A DNA stretch of 64,000 nucleotides from Nitrososphaerales archaeon (lineage in GTDB: Archaea; Thermoproteota; Nitrososphaeria; Nitrososphaerales; CADDZS01): NCBI GenBank assembly GCA_030041355.1, contig JASHNZ010000036.1, forward strand, positions 62,001-126,000, written 5' to 3'. The notes beneath the pieces were generated by a model, which did not search any database, was not told where the DNA came from, and worked only from the letters and a program-made list of their open reading frames with translations. Both the position numbers and the translations under genes were made by a program. Positions 24,448 through 33,015 of this stretch are shown here, piece after piece; the stretch's first letter is position 1; the number at the start of each line of letters is the position of its first letter.

Positions 24448-25266
24448 TTAACAAGAGAAAGCAGAGTCTCCCAAAGGCTGCATCTTTTCTTTCCAATCGA
24501 TGACTGGCAGATTTAGAATTTTCCTCAAACTGTTTGCCGAAGAGGGCGCGAAACCCTCGAAATGATTGCTCATGAGTGCGTAGACTTGACCAACGCTATC
24601 TGGAACATCTTTGAGCTTTAGTACCCACTCCTCGAGGATGCTAGTTTTTTCTTTTTGAACGTGATCAAACCGTGTAAATTCGTGGAACTGGCCCATGAAA
24701 CGAAGATAGAGAAAGTCAGTTGTAACTTCTGGCTTTACTAATCCTTTAGTGCGTTCCTGTACCGACCAAACAAGAGATGCTCTCTTTAGTCTCAGCAGAT
24801 TGTATGTCTCAGCTCGATACCATGAAGCGTCCCTCAGTTCTATCGCGTACCTAATATTGTGATCGACCTCGTCAAGGAAGTTGCTCAGCAAATCAAAGCT
24901 CTTTTCAAATTTGAAGTTCGGAGGCAACTGGGCGATTATACAAGCGAGCTTGGGCCCCAGTCCTTTGATAGTTGTTTCAAAGCTCTTTAGATTTTCAGAA
25001 ACATCTTTCAGCCTTGAGCCATGAGTAATTTTCTCCGAAAGCTTTGCGGTGAAAAGAAAATTTGAGGGAGTTTTTTCTTTCCACTGCTTTACAGTTGCAA
25101 AAGTAGGCATCCTGTGAAAAGTAGAATCAATTTCCACAATGTCAAAGGCTTTGGAATAGAGCGAAAGAAAGTCAGCTGATTTGGCTCCTTGGGGATAGAA
25201 CGATCCTTGCCAATCTGGATAAGTCCAGCTGATACAGCCGACCCGGATGCTCGATAATTCCACCAT
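24448..25266 (-). CDS. DUF72 family protein (YecE-like)
   Basis: A 272-residue protein of the widespread DUF72 TIM-barrel family. IRVGCISWTYPDWQGSFYP at the N-terminus, EIDSTFHRMP, and FLYLRFMGQ are family hallmarks, and the C-terminal YALMSNHFEGFAPSSA is also typical. The biochemical role of the family is not settled; links to metal or nucleic-acid chemistry have been suggested. It stands between convergent and same-strand genes with no clear operon partner. Confidence 0.88.
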   Translation of the reverse strand: MVELSSIRVGCISWTYPDWQGSFYPQGAKSADFLSLYSKAFDIVEIDSTFHRMPTFATVKQWKEKTPSNFLFTAKLSEKITHGSRLKDVSENLKSFETTIKGLGPKLACIIAQLPPNFKFEKSFDLLSNFLDEVDHNIRYAIELRDASWYRAETYNLLRLKRASLVWSVQERTKGLVKPEVTTDFLYLRFMGQFHEFTRFDHVQKEKTSILEEWVLKLKDVPDSVGQVYALMSNHFEGFAPSSANSLRKILNLPVIDWKEKMQPLGDSAFSC

Positions 25267-25308
25267 TATCTATGGCAACATTCCCCTTTCACTTGAGGGA
25301 GTTGCAAC

Positions 25309-25650
25309 CTAAGGAGGCACAGGAAGCAAGTAAGTCCAGGGGATGTGAAACAACGCCATTATGATAATAATAATGGGGAAAACAACCATCGGGACAATAA
25401 TCAAGAGCCAGAAAATTATAGGAATGATTCCTTCCACAACTACTTTGACCGGAAGAGAGCTTTTCTTCATATCAGCTTGGTCTGGAGCTGCATTGAACAC
25501 GACTGACGTAATCTTTGACACTTGTTTGTAAAGACCTGGGGCTCCTTCAGGAAGCTCCTTTATGATGACAGCAATCCAAGTCAGAGCAGCAATGCCAAGG
25601 ATTCCAAAACCGAAGCCGAGTGCAAGCTGCCCTGGATCGGGAGGAGTCAT
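25309..25650 (-). CDS. Two-helix membrane protein of unknown function
   Basis: A 113-residue protein. A first helix (about 10-28, LALGFGFGILGIAALTWIAV) is followed by a hydrophilic loop and then a long Ile/Pro-rich hydrophobic region (72-108) that may cross the membrane once or form a hairpin. It ends LLPVPP. No family was recognised. It is 42 bases upstream of the DUF72 gene on the same strand, so the two may be co-transcribed. Confidence 0.55.
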   Translation of the reverse strand: MTPPDPGQLALGFGFGILGIAALTWIAVIIKELPEGAPGLYKQVSKITSVVFNAAPDQADMKKSSLPVKVVVEGIIPIIFWLLIIVPMVVFPIIIIIMALFHIPWTYLLPVPP

Positions 25651-25688
25651 GTTTTGATCTGCACCACTTCGCCTTTAGTTTAAACTTT

Positions 25689-26456
25689 CTACAGGGGGAG
25701 TGAAGTCACAAATTCGCTGAGATGCCTGTTAAAGTCGGCAGGTTTCTCGAGCATGGGAAGGTGAGAAGATTCTTTCATGATAATGATCTTAGACTTTGGT
25801 ATATTCTCCTTCATATAGGTAGACCAAGGAACCGGGGTCAGTTTGTCCTCCTCTCCCACCATGATTAACGTTGGGACAGTTATCGTTGCAAGTTTCTGCC
25901 TGACATCAAACCCGTTGCAGGCTTCGTAGTCAGAAGAAGCGATCTGTCCCTTGCACTTCATCATTTCATTTGTGACAAACCGGATGATCTCGAGATTTGT
26001 GTTCGAAGCAAATTGCCGAGGCGCTAAAACTGATTTAATCGTCTCGTCAAATCTAGTGCGCAGGCCCTCCCTTATCGATGGCAGTACGCCTAATTTTGCC
26101 CCTGTTGCAACAAGCACTGCGCCTTTCAGATTATCGCGATGCTCGATCGCGTTCAACAACGCAATGGCCCCTCCCATTGAGTGCCCGACTATGGTCGCCT
26201 TGTCGGGGCATGTCTCGCCAATGAATTCTGCTACTTTGCGGGAATAATTCTCGACAGTCATATCGCCTTCAATCATAGGTTTGGATTTTCCGTGACCGGG
26301 TAGATCTATCATAAGTAAACGAAAGCGATCCGCGAGACTGTGCTGATGGTTCCAAAATTGAGAGTTCTCGCAAGCGCCATGAACGAAGACTATGTTCTTC
26401 CCCTCGCCCATCTCTTCGTAGTGGATTGAGGTTCCTCGAATCGAAACTGAGGGCAT
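25689..26456 (-). CDS. Alpha/beta hydrolase
   Basis: A 255-residue alpha/beta-hydrolase from ATG 26456 (MPSVSIRGTSIHYEEMG); seven extra upstream codons are less likely. The oxyanion motif VFVHGACENS, the nucleophile elbow GHSMGGA, the acid in VGEEDKLTPV and the catalytic His in SSHLPMLEKP are all in place. Substrates could be esters, lactones or thioesters; the sequence does not decide. It is 143 bases after the methylmalonyl-CoA epimerase gene on the same strand and may be a trailing operon member. Confidence 0.9.
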   Translation of the reverse strand: MPSVSIRGTSIHYEEMGEGKNIVFVHGACENSQFWNHQHSLADRFRLLMIDLPGHGKSKPMIEGDMTVENYSRKVAEFIGETCPDKATIVGHSMGGAIALLNAIEHRDNLKGAVLVATGAKLGVLPSIREGLRTRFDETIKSVLAPRQFASNTNLEIIRFVTNEMMKCKGQIASSDYEACNGFDVRQKLATITVPTLIMVGEEDKLTPVPWSTYMKENIPKSKIIIMKESSHLPMLEKPADFNRHLSEFVTSLPL

Positions 26457-26599
26457 GGTTTTTCCTTTTTGGAACAAGTCAATGAGCGAGTCCCGGCTGG
26501 AAATTTCTTCCGAGCCTGAATTAGCTCTCTATGGGATAGACAGCGCGAGAAGAAAAAGTTGTCTCTACGCGTGCCCCCGCCTGCGAGTCGACTGCGGTT

Positions 26600-27010
26600 C
26601 TAACGGTCGTAGAATTCAAGCAAAACGCCATGAAAGGACTTTGGGTGCACGAAAGCTGCCTTGGCTCCTCGTGCTCCTTTGCGAGGTTTGTCATCAAGAA
26701 CCCTGAGCCCAAGAGCTTTCGCCGCCTCAATGGCATTTGGGACATCAGGAACTCTGATCGCAATATGGTGGATTCCTTCTCCCTTTTCCCGTATGAATTT
26801 TGCAATCGGGCCGTCCTCTTTTGTAGGACATAGGAGCTCGAGCTCTGAAGCTCCAGTCTTGAGCATTGCAACTTTCACGCCCTCGCTGGACACCTCATTA
26901 CGTTCGATCGCTTCAAAATCGAATAGGGCACTGTAATCGTCTATCGCTTTTTCGAGATCGGTTACAGCTATACCAACATGAGTTATACCTGTTGGATTGA
27001 TTTTTACCAA
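26600..27010 (-). CDS. mce: Methylmalonyl-CoA epimerase
   Basis: A 136-residue VOC-fold enzyme that interconverts (S)- and (R)-methylmalonyl-CoA. GITHVGIAVTDLEKAIDDY starts the first module, ELELLCPT holds a metal-ligand Glu, and GIHHIAIRVPD starts the second; HGVLLEFYDR ends it. Length and motifs match archaeal and bacterial Mce. It follows the mutase gene by 14 bases and completes the propionyl-CoA to succinyl-CoA operon. Confidence 0.95.
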   Translation of the reverse strand: MVKINPTGITHVGIAVTDLEKAIDDYSALFDFEAIERNEVSSEGVKVAMLKTGASELELLCPTKEDGPIAKFIREKGEGIHHIAIRVPDVPNAIEAAKALGLRVLDDKPRKGARGAKAAFVHPKSFHGVLLEFYDR

Positions 27011-27024
27011 AGAAACACTCTCGC

Positions 27025-28695
27025 CTAAAATGATGTTCTCGGATGATACTCCCCATAAGCCTCTCTCAGGGCCGTACTTATTTCTCCAGTAGTCGCTCGT
27101 TGCTTCGTGGCTTCTATGATTAATGGCATTAAATTTTCCCGTTCGGAAGCTGCTTTCGTAGCTTCGGTTTTCAACCTGTCAAGTGAAACTTCAAGTTTTT
27201 TCTTATCCCTAGTCTGCCTAAATTTCTTGAGCGATAAGAGTTGTTCACGCACCGAAGTTTTGGAAATTGAGAGCACTTTAATTTTATTAGGGCTCACATT
27301 TTCTTGAAATTTGTTAACGCCCACTACGATTTTCCTCCCTCCGTCAACTTGCTTTTGAAATTCGTAGGCGCTTTTCTGAATCTCGCTTTGAATATATCCT
27401 GACTTGATCGCTTCGAGTGACCCGCCCATTTTCTGCACTCGTTCAAACTCTTCTAGAGCACGAGCTTCCAGCTCATCGGTCAAAGTCTCCAAGTAGTAAG
27501 AACCTCCGGCAGGATCAACGGTTTTGGTGACACCGCTTTCCTCTGCAATTATCTGCTGCGTTCGCAAAGCGAGCGTGACTGCATCTTCCGTGGGAAGCCC
27601 CAACGCTTCGTCTTTCGAGTTTGTGTGAAGGGATTGAGCACCTCCCAGCACTGCGGCAAGAGCCTGCAGCGATACTCTGATCGTGTTGATCTCTGGCTGC
27701 TGAGCAGTCAGAGTCTCGCCGCTGGTTTGGACATGAAATTTGATCTTCGCTGAATCTTCGTTGTTAGAATGAAATCTGTCGCGTACTATGTGTGCCCATA
27801 TTCTCCGTGCTACCCTGAATTTTGCAACCTCCTCAAAAAAGTCGTTACGACAGGCGAAGAAAAATGAAAGCTGGCTGCAGAACGAGTCAATGGGATTCCC
27901 TCGAGCGACAACCGCATTTACGTATTCAACTGCGTTTGAAAAGGTGTAAGCCAACTCTTGGACTGCGTTTGCGCCAGCTTCACGCATATGATAGCCCGAG
28001 ATGCTGATGGGGTGCCATTTGGGCATCTCTTTGGAACAAAAGGTTATGATGTCTAGTGCAAGGTTGAAGGACTCGTCCGGGGGATAGATGTACGTATTTC
28101 TCGCAGCATATTCCTTCAAAATGTCATTTTGAGTAGTGCCTCGGAGAACTTGTCGAGAAACCCCTTGCGCCTCGCTGGCTACAATATACATCGAGAGCAT
28201 CGTCGAAGCTGTCGCGTTGATCGTCATCGAAGTACTAACTTGATCAATTGGAATTGTTTGAAAGAGAATTTGCATATTCTCTAGCGTGCTGATGGCTACG
28301 CCCACCTTACCTACTTCGCCCGAAGCTCTAGAGTCGTCTGAATCCAGTCCTAGCTGCGTCGGAAGATCGAATGCTACGCTCAAACCAGTCTCTCCATGAC
28401 CGAGTAAATACTTGAAGCGCTTGTTCGTATCGCGTGCATTCCCAAAACCTCCATACTGCCTCATAGTCCACAATCTCTCCCTGTACATATTTGGATAGAT
28501 TCCGCGAGTGAACGGAAACTTGCCGGGCTCGCCGAGTTTTTCAGGTGAAACTGAACTAGAATACAGAGTTTCTACAGGTAGACCCGAGTCTGTTTCAAAT
28601 TTTCTCTGTGCGGTTTCAGTCGCTAGAGTCGTCAACTGAAATGTATCAACTCGTTCAAGCACCTTTCCTTGGCGCACGTCTATGTGGATTAGCAT
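27025..28695 (-). CDS. Methylmalonyl-CoA mutase, large (catalytic) subunit 1
   Basis: A 556-residue TIM-barrel mutase chain without its own B12 domain. The substrate-site segment is WTMRQYGGFGN, with Tyr at the Propionibacterium Tyr89 position. At the Arg207 position my alignment shows Lys (KIKFHVQTSG). FDLPTQLGLDSD, GYHMREAGANAVQEL and QSLHTNSKDEA are conserved. The ATG at 28695 overlaps the meaB end by 41 bases; a GTG at 28662 is an alternative start. It needs the B12-binding subunit, and the only one seen is at 52148. It rearranges (R)-methylmalonyl-CoA to succinyl-CoA. Confidence 0.93.
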   Translation of the reverse strand: MLIHIDVRQGKVLERVDTFQLTTLATETAQRKFETDSGLPVETLYSSSVSPEKLGEPGKFPFTRGIYPNMYRERLWTMRQYGGFGNARDTNKRFKYLLGHGETGLSVAFDLPTQLGLDSDDSRASGEVGKVGVAISTLENMQILFQTIPIDQVSTSMTINATASTMLSMYIVASEAQGVSRQVLRGTTQNDILKEYAARNTYIYPPDESFNLALDIITFCSKEMPKWHPISISGYHMREAGANAVQELAYTFSNAVEYVNAVVARGNPIDSFCSQLSFFFACRNDFFEEVAKFRVARRIWAHIVRDRFHSNNEDSAKIKFHVQTSGETLTAQQPEINTIRVSLQALAAVLGGAQSLHTNSKDEALGLPTEDAVTLALRTQQIIAEESGVTKTVDPAGGSYYLETLTDELEARALEEFERVQKMGGSLEAIKSGYIQSEIQKSAYEFQKQVDGGRKIVVGVNKFQENVSPNKIKVLSISKTSVREQLLSLKKFRQTRDKKKLEVSLDRLKTEATKAASERENLMPLIIEATKQRATTGEISTALREAYGEYHPRTSF

Positions 28696-29644
28696 GATTT
28701 GAAGTAACTGTTTCCACGAGAAGCTTCGTTGCGCTCTCGGGGTCAAGCTGCCTGCTTGCGACCTTCGAAACTATCGTTTCCAATGCCTTATTTCCTCTTA
28801 GCGATTCTTCTGCCCTTTGCGAAAGAACGAACCCTACGTTGCGAATCAATTCCTCTGACAAGTTGGCTAATCTTCTTTTTCTAGCGGCTTCGGAGTTTGC
28901 TAAAGTTCTATGATATTTTTCGACTAGGGACATAAGCTCCTCAATCCCTTCTCCGGTCTTGGCGCTAACTTTGATAGCCTCCTGATCCCAGTTATCCTTC
29001 TTACCAAGAACTGTTTCAAGATTGTAAATCACTTTGTCCGATCCCGGAAGGTCTGATTTGTTGATGGCAAATATGTCTCCGATCTCCATGAGACCTGCTT
29101 TGATTGCCTGAATCTCATCTCCGAGCTCTGGCATGAGCACAACTATCACTAGATCAGCAACTTGAACAATCTCAACTTCGGCTTGCCCAATTCCCACTGT
29201 TTCGGCTATGATAATGTCATTGCCTGCCGCATCCAAAACTCGAATCGCATTTCGAGCGGCTCGGGACAGACCACCTTCGTCGCCCCGAGATGCCATGCTG
29301 CGGATGTAAACGCCGGGATCTAGGGAGTGTTCTATCATTCTTACTCTATCTCCAAGTATTGCACCTCCAGAGACTGGGCTAGTTGGATCGACAGCAAGAA
29401 CCGCCACCTTTTTTCCCTCCGTCCTGCAAATTTTCACCATTCGGTCAACGAGTGAGCTCTTTCCGGTTCCTGGAGGTCCGGTGATTCCTATTGTGAATGC
29501 GTGCCCGGTGTGCGGAAACAATCTTTTCAGAAGATCGTCGGATCCTTTATCGTGATTCTCGATAGAGGAAATGGCCCTTGAGACCGCCTTTCGATCTCCA
29601 ATCAGAACTCTTTCACTCAATTCAGGCAATTGGATCACGCTCAT
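28655..29644 (-). CDS. meaB: MeaB/ArgK-type GTPase, mutase chaperone
   Basis: A 329-residue SIMIBI-class G protein. The Walker A motif is GPPGTGKSS, the magnesium and switch region VDPTSPVSGGAILGDR follows, and NKSD provides guanine specificity. A C-terminal helical dimerisation part is present. MeaB proteins protect and reload adenosylcobalamin-dependent methylmalonyl-CoA mutase, which agrees with the overlap with the mutase gene. It lies one base downstream of the BCCP stop region in one transcript. Confidence 0.95.
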   Translation of the reverse strand: MSVIQLPELSERVLIGDRKAVSRAISSIENHDKGSDDLLKRLFPHTGHAFTIGITGPPGTGKSSLVDRMVKICRTEGKKVAVLAVDPTSPVSGGAILGDRVRMIEHSLDPGVYIRSMASRGDEGGLSRAARNAIRVLDAAGNDIIIAETVGIGQAEVEIVQVADLVIVVLMPELGDEIQAIKAGLMEIGDIFAINKSDLPGSDKVIYNLETVLGKKDNWDQEAIKVSAKTGEGIEELMSLVEKYHRTLANSEAARKRRLANLSEELIRNVGFVLSQRAEESLRGNKALETIVSKVASRQLDPESATKLLVETVTSNHANPHRRAPRKGA

Positions 29645-29645
29645 C

Positions 29646-30182
29646 TCAAGAAAATTTCAAATGTACTAACTTTGTCCTTCGAGGGACCATTTCTCCTTCG
29701 CGAACAAAAACTTCGAGTACTGAGCAATCTCTCGGAGCCTTGATCTGGGCCTCCATTTTCATTGCTTCCAATATAAGCAAAGTATCACCTTCTTTCAAGT
29801 TGGCTCCCTTCGACACTTTGATTGAAACTACTTTAGCTGGAAAGTTCGAGCTCACAAGCTCATTAACTGAGGCAATATCGGATTTCACCGTCGTTTCTTC
29901 TCTCGCAGCTTCTCCGGGAAGTTGTGCACGCAGCTTCCTTCCATTTAGCGTGAATTCCACTGATGATGAGGTTCGCTTGGGTTGTCTTATTGAGTAAATC
30001 TTGGCGTCCAGCGAAATCAGCAAGACGTTTGCGTCTCGTCTTCTGACTATCAGTTTCCTCGTTTTGCCTTTTTCGCCAACGATTTGACATTGATATGCCT
30101 CAGCATCATGTTCTTCGTCTGTCGAGCGCTCTAAATCGACAGTCTTGGAGCTATTCCCGATCACAACTTCATAATGGCTCAA
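29646..30182 (-). CDS. Biotin carboxyl carrier protein of acyl-CoA carboxylase (first copy)
   Basis: A 178-residue protein. The C-terminal 75 residues form a biotinyl domain with the lysine in LEAMKMEAQIKAP (K142). The N-terminal 100 residues, with RKLIVRRRDANVLLISLDAKI, resemble the BCCP-side linking domain of the propionyl-CoA carboxylase alpha chain. Here the alpha chain is split into separate biotin-carboxylase and carrier proteins. The start overlaps the biotin carboxylase stop by 14 bases. Biotin would be attached by the ligase at 43562. Confidence 0.93.
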   Translation of the reverse strand: MSHYEVVIGNSSKTVDLERSTDEEHDAEAYQCQIVGEKGKTRKLIVRRRDANVLLISLDAKIYSIRQPKRTSSSVEFTLNGRKLRAQLPGEAAREETTVKSDIASVNELVSSNFPAKVVSIKVSKGANLKEGDTLLILEAMKMEAQIKAPRDCSVLEVFVREGEMVPRRTKLVHLKFS

Positions 30183-31698
30183 CGAATCTCCCTTTTCCTG
30201 TCGTACTTAGCCGCCTTTGCGCACTTGGTTCCAAGACTATCTTTTGTCTTTGCGGGAATTGATTTTTGGATAAGAGAAACGCAGCTACCAAATAACTGTC
30301 TTCGGAGTGAACCGTTTCTTGTTTCAAAAGTTCTTGCACAACATTGCTCTCTTCGATGAAAGAGGTGTTTATTTTTCCTGAACAAAAGAGGCTGTTTTGC
30401 ATGACTTGCTTGTGGAAGGGAATAGTGGTTTCGACTCCAGCCACTTTGAATTCATCAAGAGCCACAATCATTCTCTGCCTTGCCTGATCAAAAGCTTCTC
30501 CCCAAGAGATCAACTTTGCTAGTAAAGAATCATAGTACGGGGTTATCTCCTGACCTTCAAACAAGGCAGTATCTACCCTTATGCCAGGACCGCCAGGGAG
30601 ATGCAAATACTCGATACTTCCCGATGAGGGTGCGAAGTCTGAGAGGGGGTCTTCGGCGTTGATCCTGCACTCGATTGCTGATCCCGAAAATTTGACCTCT
30701 TTTTGTTTCACCGGAAGTTTGTTTCCTGACGCAACTTGGATTTGCGTTCCGACGATGTCCACTCCGGTCACAAACTCCGTCACGGGATGCTCAACCTGAA
30801 GTCTGGAGTTGACTTCCAAGAAGTAGTAGCTGCCGGTTTCAGAGTCTCGAAGGAATTCTATAGTGCCAGCATTGGCGTAATTAACTGCTTTAGATACTCG
30901 AATTGCGTAATCGGCGACCCTAAGTCTTGTCTCTTCATCCATGACAGGAGAGGGAGAAAGTTCAATCAGTTTCTGATACCTGCGTTGCACTGAGCACTCT
31001 CTCTCGCCTAGGTGAATTACCTCGTTTGAATCATCGCTTGCGATAACCTGGATTTCTATGTGGCGTGGTTTGACGAGTTTCTTTTCGATGAAAGCCTCAA
31101 AGCGGCCAAACGCACTTTTTGCTTCTCTTTGCGACGAGTCAAAGGCATCTTTGACCTCTTCCGTTGACTTGGCTTCCTTGATTCCCCGGCCGCCACCTCC
31201 GAAAGCCGTCTTGAGCAAGATTGGAAAGCCAATTTCCGCTGCAATCTTTGCCGCTTCTTGCGAATCCGCAACGGGTTCTTCTGAGGCAGGAACAACGGGC
31301 ACCTTGTTTTTCTCAGCGAGCTTCTTGCACGCGAACTTGTCCCCGCTGATTTCCAGAGTCTCAGAAGAGGGTCCTATGAATTTAATTCCCTTTTCTTCGC
31401 AGTTTTTGGCCAGCAGCGCGTTTTCTGAGAGGAAGCCATAGCCCGGGTGGATGGCATCAGAGTCAGATTTACGAGCGATCTCAATTATCTTGGGTATGTT
31501 GAGATAGGTCTCGCTCCCAAAGACGCCTTCCAACGGAAAAGCCTGATCAGCTTCCGTGACATGCAATGCCGCTACGTCAGCATCAGAATAGACTGCGACA
31601 GATTGGATCCCTAGCGTCTTTAGAGCACGTATTACCCTTAGGGCGATCTCTCCTCTGTTTGCGACTAGTACTCTGTTGAACTCTGTCATTTTAAGCAC
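30169..31698 (-). CDS. Biotin carboxylase subunit of acetyl/propionyl-CoA carboxylase
   Basis: A 509-residue ATP-grasp enzyme that carboxylates carrier-bound biotin. It starts MLKMTEFNRVLVANRG (ATG at 31689 possible). GFGGGGRGIKEA is the glycine-rich ATP loop, HIEIQVIASD and GERECSVQRRYQK are conserved, and EVNSRLQVEHPVTEFVTG holds active-site residues. About 55 extra residues follow the usual end of the domain. It is the only biotin carboxylase in the window and would have to serve two BCCPs and two carboxyltransferases. First gene of the operon running down to the epimerase. Confidence 0.96.
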   Translation of the reverse strand: MLKMTEFNRVLVANRGEIALRVIRALKTLGIQSVAVYSDADVAALHVTEADQAFPLEGVFGSETYLNIPKIIEIARKSDSDAIHPGYGFLSENALLAKNCEEKGIKFIGPSSETLEISGDKFACKKLAEKNKVPVVPASEEPVADSQEAAKIAAEIGFPILLKTAFGGGGRGIKEAKSTEEVKDAFDSSQREAKSAFGRFEAFIEKKLVKPRHIEIQVIASDDSNEVIHLGERECSVQRRYQKLIELSPSPVMDEETRLRVADYAIRVSKAVNYANAGTIEFLRDSETGSYYFLEVNSRLQVEHPVTEFVTGVDIVGTQIQVASGNKLPVKQKEVKFSGSAIECRINAEDPLSDFAPSSGSIEYLHLPGGPGIRVDTALFEGQEITPYYDSLLAKLISWGEAFDQARQRMIVALDEFKVAGVETTIPFHKQVMQNSLFCSGKINTSFIEESNVVQELLKQETVHSEDSYLVAAFLLSKNQFPQRQKIVLEPSAQRRLSTTGKGRFVEPL

Positions 31699-32102
31699 TC
31701 AGCTTGAGAATTCGTTCTTTGAAAGCTTCAAATAATTAGAAGTGCTTAGAGCTGAATATTTCCGTATTCCTATCGAAAGCAACCAAAATATACACCCTGT
31801 AGTTCCTATCAATTCAAGTGATGGCAAAAGAGGTTGGAGTACGTAGGCTTGCAATTCTCGCCCCAGGCCAAGACTTGGTACTGGACGATAACCAGCTTTA
31901 CTTGCAATGGCTTAAAGGCTTGATGCCTGGCCCTCCCCTAGAAGCGGAGCCAGTGCTTTTGATTTCAAAAAGATAGAATGCTCCGGACTTAATCCTTGAC
32001 CTGGCGACATTGACTTGGCTTTACTTAGCAATGGCCGTTTTCGCGCAACATAATTTCTGAAAGAAAAGTCAAAATTTGCATAAAAATTTAGGATAAGAAG
32101 CC
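31699..32102. other. 404-base interval upstream of the carboxylase operon
   Basis: It should contain the promoter of the biotin carboxylase operon (minus). Apart from the 51-codon plus-strand frame at 31821, which points away from that operon, I see no gene, RNA or repeat. A T-rich and A-rich stretch near 32040-32100 lies at the end of the phasin gene and may act as its terminator. Confidence 0.35.
31821..31976 (+). CDS. Possible 51-residue protein
   Basis: An ATG frame of 51 codons in a gene-free interval. The peptide begins MAKEVGVRRLAILAPGQ, has a short hydrophobic centre (QLYLQWLKGL) and ends VLLISKR. It is preceded by AATTCAAGTG, which has no Shine-Dalgarno but could be leaderless. No family was recognised. 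Only intact reading and its position support it. Confidence 0.25.
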   Translation: MAKEVGVRRLAILAPGQDLVLDDNQLYLQWLKGLMPGPPLEAEPVLLISKR

Positions 32103-32510
32103 TTACTTAGCTTCTTTTCCTTTTCCCGGGGAAACTTGTGCTCTAATTGGAGCAAAGTAATTCATGTAGGCGTTGAAGGCGTTGTTCTGAGCTTCGAGAG
32201 CTACCTTCTGCCAAGTGAGCCCGACTTCGGCGAATACGTCAGCAGTCTTATTGGCAAGTTCGAATCCCTCAGAAACTCTCTTTGCGTAGAGGTCTATGTA
32301 ACCCGCACTGTTAGTTGCAAGGGTTCGGAGTGGAGCAAAGTTCGGATTTGCAATCATTGATTCGAAAGCTTGTTGCTGCGCATCAAATGCGGCTGTTCCC
32401 GCTTTCTTTGTTGACTCAATCGTTTTATTTGTGAGGCTAGCTGCTTGGTCTAGGACTTTCATGTAATTTGTCTTCAACTCTTCAATTATGGTTGATTCTT
32501 TTTCTGACAT
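32103..32510 (-). CDS. phaP: Phasin-like PHA granule protein 1
   Basis: A 135-residue, almost entirely helical protein without membrane segments or cysteines. The pattern of Thr/Ala/Gln-rich amphipathic helices and the segment FAEVGLTWQKVALEAQNNAF match the second phasin at 41370 (FADASIAWQKVALDSQKAAI). Phasins coat polyhydroxyalkanoate granules and control their number and size. The promoter has a TATA-like TTATAAA (32543-32549) with phased 10-bp repeats directly upstream. The regulator gene follows upstream on the same strand. Confidence 0.82.
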   Translation of the reverse strand: MSEKESTIIEELKTNYMKVLDQAASLTNKTIESTKKAGTAAFDAQQQAFESMIANPNFAPLRTLATNSAGYIDLYAKRVSEGFELANKTADVFAEVGLTWQKVALEAQNNAFNAYMNYFAPIRAQVSPGKGKEAK

Positions 32511-32555
32511 TTTGAGGTCCCAGTATTATAGAAACTGCACAGTTATAAATCTTTG

Positions 32556-32585
32556 GTATTAAATGGTTTTAATTGGCGTTTTATG
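32556..32585. promoter_or_regulatory. Three 10-bp phased repeats in the phasin-1 promoter
   Basis: GTATTAAATG, GTTTTAATTG and GCGTTTTATG follow one another without gaps, immediately upstream of the putative TATA box. The first copy is identical to the complement of the CATTTAATAC repeats in the phasin-2 promoter. It is a likely binding array for the adjacent AbrB-domain regulator (inference). Confidence 0.6.
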
Positions 32586-32590
32586 GCTTT

Positions 32591-32860
32591 TTACACGCGC
32601 TTGATAGGAACTATCATCACCTGGACCAAATCTCCTTCCTTTATGTTGAGCGCTTGTCTTTCCGCTTCAGGAATTGAGATTCGTCCGGCCTTTTGAACCG
32701 TAGTCTTGAAGACCGCCCCGAAGTTCGTCAGCGCCTGTAGGGGTGTGAGTATGCTGCTTATTGCGTTAGCTTGAGTCGAAGAGATCCGCTTAAAGGCTTC
32801 CAGCTGAGCTTCCATCATCTTTGTGAAATCGTCTTTGTTACTACTTGTGTCCTGTGGCAT
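32591..32860 (-). CDS. phaR: AbrB-domain regulator of the PHA cluster (PhaR-like)
   Basis: An 89-residue protein. The C-terminal 40 residues are a SpoVT/AbrB swapped-hairpin DNA-binding domain (TTVQKAGRISIPEAERQALN, then GDLVQVMIVPIKR). The N-terminal 48 residues are an amphipathic helical segment rich in Gln, Ala and Ser, similar in character to phasins. Haloarchaeal PhaR proteins of PHA clusters also carry an AbrB-like domain and repress phasin genes. By analogy this one would bind the phased repeats upstream of the two phasin genes and might be titrated by granules through its N-terminus. Confidence 0.8.
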   Translation of the reverse strand: MPQDTSSNKDDFTKMMEAQLEAFKRISSTQANAISSILTPLQALTNFGAVFKTTVQKAGRISIPEAERQALNIKEGDLVQVMIVPIKRV

Positions 32861-33015
32861 GAATTTTCATCAATGACCCTTAGTGGATTTGGATGGTTGA
32901 AGGAGGCGTATAAAGGCAGCGGAAGCGTGCATTCTCCGAAAGAGATTCCGGTCAATAATACGTCACGGCCTTTTTTCCTTGCTTCCCCGTGCATCAGTCT
33001 CAACTCTGATAGGTC

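Noticed and set aside
28663-28746. Longer N-terminus of mutase subunit 1 up to 28746
   Set aside because: It would lie deep in the meaB gene. The ATG at 28695 or the GTG at 28662 give more typical beginnings; 28695 is reported with the alternative noted.
32815-33003. 62-codon minus-strand frame between phaR and phaJ
   Set aside because: It covers the phaR start in another frame, reads like random sequence and has no homology I can recognise.
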